Numbered from the stretch's first letter, positions 42,611 through 52,252 are shown. The stretch is 64,000 bases of DNA from Casp-alpha2 sp036337015 (GCA_036337015.1 JAYZEZ010000006.1:62001-126000); one strand, 5' to 3'. Notes: generated from the letters alone by a model not told the origin. Program-made: numbers and translations.

Positions 42611-43030
42611 CTATCCTTTTTTGTTATCCTCAAGGTCTTCAGAAGTGATATCTTCATAGAGAGAACCACCCATGTCTATTTTTACTTCTGGAACAACTTG
42701 GTCGCTTTCAGTTTTCTTTTCAGGATTTTCGATCATTATTCCTTCAAATTCTTCTAATTGTTCGTCTATTAATTCTAGGTTTTCTTCTTCAGGTGCGTCC
42801 ATTTCAACAAATTTCTGTAAATCCTTGATCAAGCTTTCTTCAAGCTCCTCTTTTTCAATTAAATCTTCAGCAATTTCACGTAAGGCTACCACTGGATTCT
42901 TATCTTTATCTCGTTCTATTTTTATAGCTGCCCCAGCCGAGATGTTACGGCCTCTTTGAGCTGCCATCATTACTAATTGGAAACGATTTGGAATTTTAAC
43001 AATACAGTCTTCTACAGTAACTCTAGCCAT
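42611..43030 (-). CDS. rpoZ: RNA polymerase omega subunit
   Basis: 139 residues. MARVTVEDCIVKIPNRFQLVMMAAQRGRNISAGAA is the omega core and NPVVALREIAEDLI its second helix. The C-terminal half is a very acidic extension (EELEESLIKDLQKF, MDAPEEENLELIDEQLEEFEG), longer than in enterobacteria but typical of alphaproteobacteria. Omega assists RNAP assembly and forms a ppGpp site; its position before rsh fits. Confidence 0.95.
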   Translation of the reverse strand: MARVTVEDCIVKIPNRFQLVMMAAQRGRNISAGAAIKIERDKDKNPVVALREIAEDLIEKEELEESLIKDLQKFVEMDAPEEENLELIDEQLEEFEGIMIENPEKKTESDQVVPEVKIDMGGSLYEDITSEDLEDNKKG

Positions 43031-43054
43031 AAAAAGCTCCTAAGGAAAAAGAAG

Positions 43055-43118
43055 AAAGCTTAAGAAATAACGAAGTTTATATATTTTGCAGAACGCATTA
43101 AATCAAGACTTAAGCTTT
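43055..43118 (-). terminator. Inverted repeat between folK and rpoZ
   Basis: AAAGCTTAAG (43055-43064) and CTTAAGCTTT (43109-43118) are perfect 10-base arms with a 44-base loop. On the minus strand the second arm runs into CTTCTTTTTCC, so it could terminate folK transcription before rpoZ. The long loop makes this uncertain. Confidence 0.3.
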
Positions 43119-43158
43119 AAAAACTTTAAAAAAGATCAACTTTTGATTTTGAAAGTTT

Positions 43159-43746
43159 TCAACTTTTCCATTCTGTACCGTAAATGCCGGTAGCGTCAAC
43201 TAATAGCTCAGTTTGTTGACCTTGGGGCAGACGGGCAATCATTTCGTTTGGACTTAAAGATTTTATTGGGTGACGCCATTCGGGGGCAATATCACATAAA
43301 GGTTTTAATACAAAAGCACGATCTTGTAGTTTTGGGTGGGGAAGTTCCAGAGCTGGTAAATTGCTATTATTTATAGATAAAACTAATTTATTATAAGCAA
43401 TAATATCTAAATCAAGAATTCTTGGCGCATTTTTTTCACCTCTAATTCTTCCAAATCTTTTTTCTATTCTTAGTAGCAATTCCATCAATTTTTCTGGAGA
43501 ATGCTTGGACTTTACTTTAATTACTGCGTTGATAAACCAAGGTTGATCAGAAATAGGAACAGGAGCACTTTTGTACCACCGAGATCTATCCGTAATAATG
43601 ATCCCAAATTCATTTAATGCTTCAAGTGCGGCACCGCATGTGGTTCTAGGCGCTCCATACTGAGGGCTCACCATATTTGAGCCAATACCGATTAATATCA
43701 AAATAATATTCCTGTAATTCAATCTTGTAAGTATGTAACAATACAT
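43159..43746 (-). CDS. folK: HPPK, folate biosynthesis
   Basis: 6-hydroxymethyl-7,8-dihydropterin pyrophosphokinase. IGIGSNMVSPQYGAPRTT, RSRWYKSAPVPISDQPWFINAVIKV, EKRFGRIRGEKNAPRILDLDIIAY and LELPHPKLQDRAFVLKPL are conserved, with the Asp pair of DLDI binding Mg. The reading frame could start internally at the MVSPQYG Met, but the GIGSN element lies before it, so an upstream start is needed; the N-terminal 15 residues shown are unusual. Confidence 0.94.
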   Translation of the reverse strand: MYCYILTRLNYRNIILILIGIGSNMVSPQYGAPRTTCGAALEALNEFGIIITDRSRWYKSAPVPISDQPWFINAVIKVKSKHSPEKLMELLLRIEKRFGRIRGEKNAPRILDLDIIAYNKLVLSINNSNLPALELPHPKLQDRAFVLKPLCDIAPEWRHPIKSLSPNEMIARLPQGQQTELLVDATGIYGTEWKS

Positions 43747-43868
43747 TAAGTATATTGATGAACCGTAAATTTTACTTCAAAGAATAGACGATGAATTAAA
43801 ATTTACTAATTTTGCAATGTATTTTTTATTTTTAGTTTTTTAATTTTTCCCGAGAAGGGATAGTTTAT

Positions 43869-44471
43869 ATGATTTTTTATCCTCAAGAGCGTGTCGCTCT
43901 TTTTATTGACGGATCAAATTTATATGCGGCTGCAAAAACCCTTGATTTCGATATTGATTATAGGCAGTTGCTTAGATTTTTTTCTAGTAAATCACAATTA
44001 ATACGAGCTTTTTATTTCACAGCATTGCTTGAAGAGCAGGAGTATTCACCTATCCGCCCACTTGTAGATTGGCTTGATTATAATGGTTATAGTATGGTTA
44101 CTAAACCTGCAAAAGAATTCATCGATGAAGATGGGCAAAAGAAAATTAAGGGCAACATGGATATTGAGTTGGCTGTTGATCTAATGGAAATGGCCCCTTC
44201 TATTGATCATGCTGTAATTTTTTCTGGTGATGGTGATTTTCGAAGATTAATAGAGTTTGTTCAAAAAAAAGGTTTACGTGTTTCAGTTGTAAGCACCTTG
44301 CATTCTAAACCTCCAATGATTGCGGATGAATTGCGACGTCAAGCAGACTTTTTTATTGATCTTAAAGAAATTCAAGATGAGATTAGAAGGCAGCCTGGAG
44401 AACCTGACTTGCCTACCAAGGATTCTAACTTCAACATAGAAAAATATAATAAGGAAGTTGAGACTGTTTGA
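43869..44471 (+). CDS. NYN-domain (LabA/DUF88) ribonuclease-like protein
   Basis: 200 residues with a PIN-like NYN domain. Acidic metal-binding positions are in ALFIDGSNLYAAAKTL, GNMDIELAVDLMEMAP and FSGDGDFRRLIEFVQKKGLRV. LabA-like proteins act on RNA or regulate its turnover; the specific role is unknown. A conserved alphaproteobacterial neighbour of folK and rpoZ. The C-terminal 30 residues are polar and likely unstructured. GAGAAGGGA gives the ribosome binding site about 7-10 bases upstream. Confidence 0.92.
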   Translation: MIFYPQERVALFIDGSNLYAAAKTLDFDIDYRQLLRFFSSKSQLIRAFYFTALLEEQEYSPIRPLVDWLDYNGYSMVTKPAKEFIDEDGQKKIKGNMDIELAVDLMEMAPSIDHAVIFSGDGDFRRLIEFVQKKGLRVSVVSTLHSKPPMIADELRRQADFFIDLKEIQDEIRRQPGEPDLPTKDSNFNIEKYNKEVETV

Positions 44472-44504
44472 TCATGGTAGGCAAAAGTTAGTATAATTTG
44501 TGTT

Positions 44505-45161
44505 TTGAAATTAAGTATACCTAGTCAACCTAGTTTTAATTGTAACCTTTGTCCACGGCTCAAGGAGTTTCGTGAAAATAATCGTTTAAAATATCCAGAT
44601 TGGTATAATGCTCCAGTTTTATCATTCGGTGGTATTGATGTGAAGGTGCTAATCGTTGGCTTAGCGCCGGGATTGCGTGGTGCCAATAAGACTGGGCGGC
44701 CTTTTACCGGTGACTATGCAGGCGAACTTTTATACCAACAACTGGATAAGCATGGTTTTTCTAAAGGACAATATGCTGCTAAAAAGGGTGATGGTCTAGC
44801 TCTAGTCAACTGTAGGATTACTAATGCAGTACGATGCGTGCCTCCAAAAAACAAGCCTATAAACTCTGAGTTATTAGCTTGCCAATCTTTTTTAATAGAT
44901 GAGATTTTTTCACTACCTCAGCTCCAAATAATTTTGGCCTTAGGAACTGTTTCGCATGGAGCAGTATTGACTGCGCTTGGGCAAAAGAAGAGCGCATATA
45001 AATTTGGACATAACAAGTTCCATAATATTAAAGACAAAATAGGTAAGAATATTATTTTAGCGAATAGCTATCATTGCTCACGTTACAATACTAATACTGG
45101 TAGATTAACCGAATCGATGTTTGAATCAGTGTTCGAAGGGATTTTAAATCGCATTTCTTGA
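44505..45161 (+). CDS. Uracil-DNA glycosylase, family 5 (UDGb) type
   Basis: 218-residue DNA repair glycosylase. Motif A VGLAPGLRGANKTGRPFTGDYAG is that of family 5 (UdgB), which lacks the polar catalytic residue of other families and can remove uracil, hypoxanthine or xanthine. CNLCPRLKEF at the start and NAVRCVPPKNKP provide the four cysteines of the Fe-S cluster. The last motif is ANSYHCSRYNTNTGRLT, with the usual His. It starts with TTG. It follows the NYN gene by 33 bases and may share its transcript. Confidence 0.9.
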   Translation: MKLSIPSQPSFNCNLCPRLKEFRENNRLKYPDWYNAPVLSFGGIDVKVLIVGLAPGLRGANKTGRPFTGDYAGELLYQQLDKHGFSKGQYAAKKGDGLALVNCRITNAVRCVPPKNKPINSELLACQSFLIDEIFSLPQLQIILALGTVSHGAVLTALGQKKSAYKFGHNKFHNIKDKIGKNIILANSYHCSRYNTNTGRLTESMFESVFEGILNRIS

Positions 45162-45314
45162 GTAAAATCGTTACTAAAAGAAATTTATAAGAGTGCTAAT
45201 TACTAGTTTTTGTAGATTATTTTGCTTTTTTATTGATGTATCGAATTTTTTAATGAATTTCTGCTTCTCAGAACTGTAAACATTCGATATCGTTTAATAA
45301 AAGGGAGTAGTAAA

Positions 45315-45482
45315 ATGACAGCGGAAATTGTAAACCTTGAGAAATATCGTAGAAGCAGACTTAATAGAAATGCTGATCAATTGGCCGCTCAGTCGAAAGC
45401 TGAAAATGATGTCACTAATAATAGTTCTTTGCGAGCCAAATCAGAAAATAAACAAAATTTAGATAACGGTGATCATATCTGA
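45315..45482 (+). CDS. Mini-protein resembling DUF4169 (55 aa)
   Basis: Short gene starting MTAEIVNLEKYRRSRLNRN and ending in a polar tail rich in Asn, Ser and Lys. AAGGGAG lies eight bases before the ATG, which supports translation. The pattern (I/V)NL..YR...R..AD..A resembles the small alphaproteobacterial DUF4169 proteins (NLrqaRK.r.r...a..NR). No function is known. It lies between the glycosylase gene and convergent smpB. Confidence 0.6.
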   Translation: MTAEIVNLEKYRRSRLNRNADQLAAQSKAENDVTNNSSLRAKSENKQNLDNGDHI

Positions 45483-45556
45483 TTGTCTATAATTGGGTTA
45501 TATTTTAAGTTTCTGAATTTGGTCAAATTATATCATTTAAAGATGGATATTAAGCT

Positions 45557-46030
45557 TTAGCTGTTTCTCAAAAGTCTAGCTTTATCTCTTTGCCAGTCAC
45601 GTTTTTTTTCGTCTTGCCGCTTGTCACGTTTTTGTTTTCCTTCCGCTAAGGCTAATTGCACTTTTGCTATTCCACGTTGATTGAAATAAATACTAAGTGC
45701 TACTAATGTCATTCCCTTACGATTTATAGCAGCAAGTAACTTTGTTATTTCTCGACGATGTAATAATAACTTTCTTGGACTTCGTGGATCATGTGCAGTA
45801 TAACCAGAAGATTCGTATTCTGGGATAAATGCATTAAAGAGATATAGGGAATTATTTTTTTCTCCAGCATATGCCTCCCCGATTGATGCACGACCGCTTC
45901 TTAATGATTTAACTTCAGTGCCTAGCAACATGATGCCGGCTTCCAAAATTTCTAAAATTTTATAATCCCGGCGTGCCCTACGGTTTTGGGCAACTGTGTT
46001 ACCTAATGATCTGTTCTTTTTTTTAGCCAT
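45557..46030 (-). CDS. smpB: SsrA-binding protein
   Basis: 157-residue partner of tmRNA in ribosome rescue. QNRRARRDYKILEILEAGIMLLGTEVKSLRSGRASI, AFIPEYESSGYTAHDPRSPRKLLLHRREI and the basic tail KQKRDKRQDEKKRDWQRDKARLLRNS are characteristic. It follows dapA with a 7-base gap. tmRNA itself is not in the window. Confidence 0.97.
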   Translation of the reverse strand: MAKKKNRSLGNTVAQNRRARRDYKILEILEAGIMLLGTEVKSLRSGRASIGEAYAGEKNNSLYLFNAFIPEYESSGYTAHDPRSPRKLLLHRREITKLLAAINRKGMTLVALSIYFNQRGIAKVQLALAEGKQKRDKRQDEKKRDWQRDKARLLRNS

Positions 46031-46037
46031 GATTTCA

Positions 46038-46913
46038 CTAGTCGAGTAAGCCTGCGTTGACCATTGCCTTTTCTACAATTTTTTTGCTGGTCTCGCTGAT
46101 TTCACATACTGGAAGTCGGGCCTCATCGCTACATATTCCAAGTAAACTAGCGGCATATTTTACTGGTCCTGGACTGGTCTCACAGAACATTGACATGTGT
46201 AATGGCATCAATCGATCTTGGAGATCCATAACAGTATTAATGTCTCCAGCTTGCCATGCATTGTGTAAATCTGAACACATTCGGGGTGCAATATTTGCTG
46301 TTACTGAAATACAACCAACCCCTCCCGCCGCTAGGAATGGAACAATGGTAGCGTCTTCTCCTGATAGCTGGCAAAAATCATTATTAATAGCAAGACGAGT
46401 TGCAATTGGACGTGACAGGTCAGAAGTTGCATCTTTAACACCAATGATATTTGGTAATTTAGCTAAGCGGGCCATTGTTTCGACACTCATATCAATGACA
46501 CTTCGTCCTGGTATGTTGTAGATGATAATTGGTAAATCGGTGGAATCGCAGATAGTTTTAAAGTGGAGATATTGCCCCTCAGGTGTCGGTTTATTGTAGT
46601 ATGGCGTTACCACCAAAGCAGCATCTGCGCCCACCTTTTCAGCGTGGATTGTTAGTTCCACTGCTTCCTTTGTGGAATTAGATCCGGTGCCAGCTATAAT
46701 GGGAACTCTTCCACAAGCTACTTCAATGCAAGATTCAGTTACCAGCATGTGTTCTCTGTGATCCAACGTTGGAGACTCTCCAGTAGTTCCACAAGGAATC
46801 AATGCGTTTGTACCTTCATTGATTTGCCAATCAACAAAAGACTGATATGCTTTTTCGTCAACTTTGTCTTCTCTGAAAGGTGTAATCAGAGCAGTCATAG
46901 ACCCTTTAAACAT
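46038..46913 (-). CDS. dapA: 4-hydroxy-tetrahydrodipicolinate synthase
   Basis: First committed enzyme of lysine/diaminopimelate synthesis. 291 residues, TIM barrel. Schiff-base K160 is in IIGVKDATSD, with Y132 in IIYNIPGR and Y106 in TPYYNKP completing the relay; IPCGTTGESPTLDHREH binds pyruvate. Transcribed away from slt. Confidence 0.97.
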   Translation of the reverse strand: MFKGSMTALITPFREDKVDEKAYQSFVDWQINEGTNALIPCGTTGESPTLDHREHMLVTESCIEVACGRVPIIAGTGSNSTKEAVELTIHAEKVGADAALVVTPYYNKPTPEGQYLHFKTICDSTDLPIIIYNIPGRSVIDMSVETMARLAKLPNIIGVKDATSDLSRPIATRLAINNDFCQLSGEDATIVPFLAAGGVGCISVTANIAPRMCSDLHNAWQAGDINTVMDLQDRLMPLHMSMFCETSPGPVKYAASLLGICSDEARLPVCEISETSKKIVEKAMVNAGLLD

Positions 46914-47038
46914 GGCTATCTCCCATGAACCACTTGTCTAAACGGCGAACATACTCTTATTCACGTAGTTTCAGCAAGCTTCTGAATTAAGTAATTGAAT
47001 TATAATAAATTGTTCATCTTATTTTAAGAAGCTAATCC

Positions 47039-49051
47039 GTGTTTTTTCTTAATCAGGAGCATAGATATTTGTTAGTACTTAAAGTTATCAGATTAGTTCT
47101 GACTCTATCAGTTTTTTTTAAATTTCTTTGCTTTGTTACTGTTGTTAAAGCTGATCAGGTTTTGATAGAGTCCGATATTGAAACTCTTAGAGAAGGACTA
47201 AGGGCTGCAGAAAGTTTTAAAGTCACCTCCACTCTCTCATGGGAAAGGAAGACTAAAGATTTACTAGCTCAAAAAATTCTTACTTGGGCTCGACTAAATA
47301 TGCCTAATCCAAATATTAATTTTTTAGAAATTTCAGAATTTATTATCACTAATCCTAACTGGCCAAATCAGATAGGTCTTCAACAACTGGCTGAAGAAGC
47401 TATTAATGAAAATACTCCTGATGAGTTAGTCAAAGCCTTTTTTAAAAAGCGGAAACCTATAACTGGGTATGGCAAGGCTAGCTTGGGTCAAGTGTTTATT
47501 AATCAGGGTAGCCTTGAGAAAGGTCAAAAATTAATTCGCGATGCCTGGATTAATAACGATTTTTTTAAACACTATGAAAAAAAATTTTATAAACGGTATC
47601 GGAAGATTCTAAATATTAAAGATCATTATAGTCGCCTTGATCGTCTTCAATGGCAGGGCAGCTATTGGTCTGCCAGGAGAATGTTATGGAGGATTCCTAA
47701 AGACTACAGAGCCTTGGGTATTGCTCGGATGTTTCTTCGCTACGATATGGGTAATGTTGATAAAGCAATTGCAAAAGTACCTTCCAGCTTAAAAAACGAT
47801 TTAGGATTAAAATATGAGCGTCTTCGTTGGCGACGGAAGAAGGGTAAATATGATTCAGCTCAAGAGATACTAAATGGTCCGTTTGAAAAAATTGCAAAAC
47901 CAAAACGATGGTGGAAAGAGCGTTCAATCATTATTCGTCATTTGCTAAAAAAAGGTGATTTTAAAAATGCCTATCATATAGCGAGTAATCACATGATTAA
48001 TATCAAGAGTGGTAATATAGCTTCTTATGCAGAAGCTGAATGGCTAGCTGGGTGGATAGCCCTCCGGTTTCTTAACAATGCAAAAGATGCCGAAGTTCAT
48101 TTTAAAAATATGTATAAAGAGGTTAAATTTCCAATCAGTCGTTCTCGAGGGGCTTATTGGATAGCTCGTGCGATCGAAGCATTAAATTCTAAGAAAAAGT
48201 ATAATGGCAGCGCTGAAATTTGGTATAGAATAGCAGCTTTATATCCAACAACTTATTACGGGCAGTTATCTCTAATCCAATTAAACTTGGATGGTGGTCT
48301 TATGTTGGCTCCGCAGCTAAAAATATCTAACTCAGATATTAGGGCGTTTGAAGAACATGAATTAACTCGAGTTATAAAATTATTGAAACAAGTTGCAGCG
48401 GATCGTTGGCTTAAACCATTTTTAATAGCGCTAGACAAGGTCAGCAAGAAGCCTACATGGCGTCAATTAACAATTAAGTTAGCGGAAAAAGTAGAAAGGT
48501 ATGATGTATCACTAAAAATAGCTAAAATTGAAGGGAAAGAGAATTGGAAATTTACTAAATCAGCTTTTCCTCAAAATGTTCCAAAGCCTAATTTAATTAT
48601 TAGTGTAGGATCCGATCTTCCCGAATGGCCATTAATTCTATCCGTAATTCGTCAAGAAAGTGCCTTTTATTTCAAAGCACGTAGCCCTGCAAATGCGCAG
48701 GGATTGATGCAGTTAATGCCAAATACGGCATCACGAATTTCTAAAATACATGGAATTCCATATTCTTTTGATCGATTAACCAACGATGTACAATATAATA
48801 TTGCTATAGGTCGTGCTTATTTAGCCGAACTTCTTAAAGAATTTAAAGGATCGTATATTCTAGCATTATCTGCTTATAATGCTGGCCCTTCACGTGTTAG
48901 GAAATGGATACGAGAATCAGGAGATCCGAGAGAATTTGAAGTGGATGTAATTGATTGGGTAGAAAGAATACCCTTTAAAGAAACTCGAAATTATGTGCAA
49001 CGTGTCCTTGAAAATCTTCAGGTCTATCGTCAGATTTTATCAAAAAAATAA
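47039..49051 (+). CDS. slt: Soluble lytic murein transglycosylase
   Basis: 670-residue periplasmic peptidoglycan lyase. GTG start; a signal peptide (VLTLSVFFKFLCFVTVVKA) precedes a long helical superhelix (about residues 50-500). The C-terminal SLT domain has LILSVIRQESAFYFKARSPANAQGLMQLMPNTA with the catalytic Glu, and ILALSAYNAGPSRVRKWI. This is the Slt70-type layout. It is divergent from dapA, as common in alphaproteobacteria. Confidence 0.95.
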   Translation: MFFLNQEHRYLLVLKVIRLVLTLSVFFKFLCFVTVVKADQVLIESDIETLREGLRAAESFKVTSTLSWERKTKDLLAQKILTWARLNMPNPNINFLEISEFIITNPNWPNQIGLQQLAEEAINENTPDELVKAFFKKRKPITGYGKASLGQVFINQGSLEKGQKLIRDAWINNDFFKHYEKKFYKRYRKILNIKDHYSRLDRLQWQGSYWSARRMLWRIPKDYRALGIARMFLRYDMGNVDKAIAKVPSSLKNDLGLKYERLRWRRKKGKYDSAQEILNGPFEKIAKPKRWWKERSIIIRHLLKKGDFKNAYHIASNHMINIKSGNIASYAEAEWLAGWIALRFLNNAKDAEVHFKNMYKEVKFPISRSRGAYWIARAIEALNSKKKYNGSAEIWYRIAALYPTTYYGQLSLIQLNLDGGLMLAPQLKISNSDIRAFEEHELTRVIKLLKQVAADRWLKPFLIALDKVSKKPTWRQLTIKLAEKVERYDVSLKIAKIEGKENWKFTKSAFPQNVPKPNLIISVGSDLPEWPLILSVIRQESAFYFKARSPANAQGLMQLMPNTASRISKIHGIPYSFDRLTNDVQYNIAIGRAYLAELLKEFKGSYILALSAYNAGPSRVRKWIRESGDPREFEVDVIDWVERIPFKETRNYVQRVLENLQVYRQILSKK

Positions 49052-49110
49052 TTTTAAAAAGTATTATTGATGACCTTAAGAAATAATTTGAATATTTGAA
49101 AAGCCCATAG

Positions 49111-50100
49111 ATGAATTTTATGCCCACCTATAAAAATATCTTGTCAGCAGCACAGCAGATAGCTAGTCATGCTATATATACTCCAATTCTTGAAAGTTTT
49201 CAGCTTAATGAAACTTTGGGCTGTAGATTATTAATTAAGGCAGAATGCCTTCAACTTACAGGTGCTTTTAAGTTTCGTGGAGCATTTAATCGGATTTCTA
49301 GATTAACTAAACAAGAATTAAAATCTGGTGTTGTAGCCTTTTCATCAGGTAATCATGCTCAAGGAGTTGCATTAGCTTCAAAGATTATGAATACACCGGC
49401 AGTAATTCTTATGCCGAAGGATGCACCAAAATTGAAAATTGAAAACACTCAGGCATATGGTGCTGAGGTTGTTCTTTACGACAGAATAACTGAAAATCGA
49501 GAGAAAATAGGCCAGAAATTAGCTGTTGAGAGAAATGCAACGCTAGTGCCCTCTTATGATGATCCTTATATTATAGCAGGTCAGGGTACTGTCGGACTAG
49601 AAATTGTTAACCAAGTTGATAACCTAAAAGCAAGTCTTGATGCAGTAATCGCTCCTTGTGGTGGTGGCGGGCTAATTTCCGGTGTAGCATTAGCTATATC
49701 TCAAGACTTTCCCAATGTAGATATATTTGCTGCAGAACCCGAAGGTTTTGATGATACTATTCGTTCTCTTGTTGCTAATAAGAGGCTTTCTATTGATAAG
49801 AAACAGCATACTATTTGTGATGCTCTTATGCTTCCTACACCTGGACAAATTACTTTTTCAATAAATAAGAAATTATTGAAAGGAGGATTTGCCATAAAAG
49901 ATATTGATACGTCTTATGCTATGGAGGTGGCATTTAGATATTTTAAGATAGTCCTTGAGCCGGGTGGTGCAATAGCATTGGCTGCTGTATTAAGTCGTGC
50001 TTTTGAATTTAGGGATAAAACTGTATGTGTAATCTGTTCAGGTGGTAATGTTGATTATCAGACCTTTGAAAAGTCGATCAGGAAAACCAAAAAATCATGA
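49111..50100 (+). CDS. Threonine/serine dehydratase-like PLP enzyme
   Basis: 329-residue fold-type II PLP enzyme. AECLQLTGAFKFRGAFNRI holds the PLP lysine, SSGNHAQGVALASKI the phosphate/carboxylate loop and PCGGGGLISGVALAI the glycine-rich loop; CSGGNVDYQ is near the end. No regulatory ACT domain, so it is of the catabolic threonine ammonia-lyase or serine racemase/dehydratase type; specificity cannot be chosen from sequence. The first ATG is at 49111, with a second four residues in. Confidence 0.9.
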   Translation: MNFMPTYKNILSAAQQIASHAIYTPILESFQLNETLGCRLLIKAECLQLTGAFKFRGAFNRISRLTKQELKSGVVAFSSGNHAQGVALASKIMNTPAVILMPKDAPKLKIENTQAYGAEVVLYDRITENREKIGQKLAVERNATLVPSYDDPYIIAGQGTVGLEIVNQVDNLKASLDAVIAPCGGGGLISGVALAISQDFPNVDIFAAEPEGFDDTIRSLVANKRLSIDKKQHTICDALMLPTPGQITFSINKKLLKGGFAIKDIDTSYAMEVAFRYFKIVLEPGGAIALAAVLSRAFEFRDKTVCVICSGGNVDYQTFEKSIRKTKKS

Positions 50101-50613
50101 CGCCTGAGACTTCCCCTTAATATTTCTAACTGGAATGCTAGGGTTTTCGTGTTCAAAAACATCTACTTCACCATCTTTATTAGCCTCTAAGCTTTTGCAA
50201 TTTCCTTCTAGAAAGGCTCCAGTTTCAATGGACATATTTTCATGTAAGATATTACCAATTACATGTGCTGTTTTTGCAAGATTGACATCACGTGCTTTTA
50301 TATGCCCGTTTACCGATCCATGTATGAAAACAGTTTGTGCAAGAATTTCGCCTTTTATTTTACCAGTTTTACCAACTAATAGAACCTTGGTGCGAATATC
50401 TCCTTCAAAATCACCATCAATCTGAACTTCACCGTCGCTATTTATTTGTCCAACTAATCTTACATCAGCACTAATTATTGAAGGTGGGGTTTGTTTTGAA
50501 ACAGTTTGTAAATTTGTATTTTTCAAAGAATTTTCTTCATCGGTTTCTGTTATATCCAATTTTTGGGAAACTTTGGATAAATGTTGTCGAATCCCCTTAC
50601 TCTTGAAAAACAT
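50095..50613 (-). CDS. Bactofilin
   Basis: 172-residue polymerising cytoskeletal protein. The bactofilin beta-helix core runs about residues 45-140: ISADVRLVGQINSDGEVQIDGDFEGDIRTKVLLVGKTGKIKGEILAQTV, then VNGHIKARDVNLAKTAHVIGNI. Flanking parts are disordered. It overlaps the end of the upstream M23 peptidase gene by 17 bases, a common bactofilin-LmdC-type arrangement for locally directed wall remodelling and cell shape. Confidence 0.93.
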   Translation of the reverse strand: MFFKSKGIRQHLSKVSQKLDITETDEENSLKNTNLQTVSKQTPPSIISADVRLVGQINSDGEVQIDGDFEGDIRTKVLLVGKTGKIKGEILAQTVFIHGSVNGHIKARDVNLAKTAHVIGNILHENMSIETGAFLEGNCKSLEANKDGEVDVFEHENPSIPVRNIKGKSQAS

Positions 50614-51916
50614 TACGCCCCGCTTTAATGAATTTGATTGGGTTTAATGCTTTTCCTCTGAAAATCACTTCATAGTGAAGGTGCGCTCCGGTACTTCTGC
50701 CGGTGCTCCCTAAATTACCAATTTTTTGATGGAATTTAACTTTTTGTCCCTTTTTGATTGAAAACTTATTAAGGTGTCCGTATCTGGTTTTTATTCCAGA
50801 TCCATGATCAATTTCAACCAATTTACCATATTTCCCCTTCCAACCCGCAAAGGAAACCACACCAGGTGCAGTTGAATACACTCGAGAGTTAAAAGGACTA
50901 CCTAAATCCAAACCATAATGAGCTGCCCATCTTTTATTAATAGGGTCACGTCGTTTTCCAAAACTACTTGTGATATAATATGAATTAAGTGGTGGAGCGA
51001 GAGGTATCTTTTTCATAACACTTTGCAGCGCTTCTCTAAGGCTTAATTGATGCTCTAAATTATCGAGACTAATCTTTAGGTCATTGCCTGGCATATTTTC
51101 TGATTCTGCTGCTATGAAAGGCCCTCCTTGCCCAATTTTTGGTATATTAAATCCCTTAATAAGCTTGTTTATATCTATACCAGCCATAGTAATAACTTTT
51201 TTCATAGTTTTAATATATTTGGTCGTGCTATCAGTAAGTCGTTGAATCGACTGTTCTTCGGTTTTTTTGAAGTGTTTAATGCGCTTTTCAAGGTTTTTAA
51301 TTGTACGACTCATACGAGTTCCTTCGTAAAGAGCCTTATTGCGGCCAGAAAGCGCCTTTTGTAAATCTGATTCAGCTGTGCTTAAATTATCAGCTAACGA
51401 GAAGTTTTCATTTGAAATATCTCGCATTTTATCTTCAATAGCTGAGAGTTTTTGCTTTAAGTTTTCTCGCGCACTTGCAATTTGTTTGCGTTCTGATTTG
51501 GTTAAATCCAATTTTATTGAAACTTTTGATAATTTTTGCCGTAATGTTGCGTTTTTTTCCACTAACCCAATCATTAATGAGTGACTATCCTCAAGATCTA
51601 GTGTCAGATTTGTGAACTTTTTTTGATAATCTGAAACTTCACCAAGCAATTTCCGATATGCATTTTTAGCATTTGAAATTTCATTATCTTTTTCAGCTAG
51701 AACGTTTTCATGTTGAAAAAAATTCATGGTGGTAAATTGAATCCAACCGATAAATAAGAAAACTATCAAGACAATAAAAAGCTGGGTATTCTGCGTAAGG
51801 AGAAAATAAGAAATTTTGCTACCAGTGCGCAGGTGCATTTTACGTTCTGGTAAAATATAATCTAATTTTTTGCGAATAAAGCTTTCAAAGGGGTTCTGTT
51901 GCCTATCGCTTTGCAT
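50597..51916 (-). CDS. Membrane-anchored M23 metallopeptidase
   Basis: 439 residues: cytoplasmic N-terminus, one membrane helix (FIVLIVFLFIGWIQFT, about residue 47-63), a long periplasmic coiled coil (about 75-230) and a C-terminal LytM/M23 domain. Zinc ligands are visible in AAHYGLDLGSPFNSRVYST (H..D) and GAHLHYEVIF (HLH). It probably cleaves peptidoglycan cross-links, and its pairing with the overlapping bactofilin gene suggests that the filament positions it. Confidence 0.93.
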   Translation of the reverse strand: MQSDRQQNPFESFIRKKLDYILPERKMHLRTGSKISYFLLTQNTQLFIVLIVFLFIGWIQFTTMNFFQHENVLAEKDNEISNAKNAYRKLLGEVSDYQKKFTNLTLDLEDSHSLMIGLVEKNATLRQKLSKVSIKLDLTKSERKQIASARENLKQKLSAIEDKMRDISNENFSLADNLSTAESDLQKALSGRNKALYEGTRMSRTIKNLEKRIKHFKKTEEQSIQRLTDSTTKYIKTMKKVITMAGIDINKLIKGFNIPKIGQGGPFIAAESENMPGNDLKISLDNLEHQLSLREALQSVMKKIPLAPPLNSYYITSSFGKRRDPINKRWAAHYGLDLGSPFNSRVYSTAPGVVSFAGWKGKYGKLVEIDHGSGIKTRYGHLNKFSIKKGQKVKFHQKIGNLGSTGRSTGAHLHYEVIFRGKALNPIKFIKAGRNVFQE

Positions 51917-52252
51917 TATAAATCCTCAAAACTAGACTTTCCCTTAATCTACCAATTGATCCCTCAATTTTAATGAAAAAAATGAGGTTTAAAAGAAAAG
52001 CAATATTTGCCAAAGATACAATTATTTTTTACAAAAATAAAGTGAAGGCTAAATCCTTGCAAGGTAATAATAGTTGATTTTTGAACCTTTGGTGATTTTT
52101 CAAGATTTTTGGATGTTATCCTGTTTGATAAAATTAAAAATTAGAACTTTTTTCAGCTTAATTCCTTGCTTTAAACCTAGCTGATCTTTGATTTTAGGGC
52201 TTAATCATAGCTATTATTGATTTGGCTAATTTAGTGTAATAGTTTTCCACAT
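51917..52252. other. Divergent intergenic region, M23 gene / pgpA
   Basis: About 335 AT-rich bases without a supported gene. A hairpin at 51963-51988 pairs CCTCA with TGAGG plus four TTTT/AAAA pairs and would lie in the leader of the M23-bactofilin message. Nothing else organised is visible. Confidence 0.4.
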
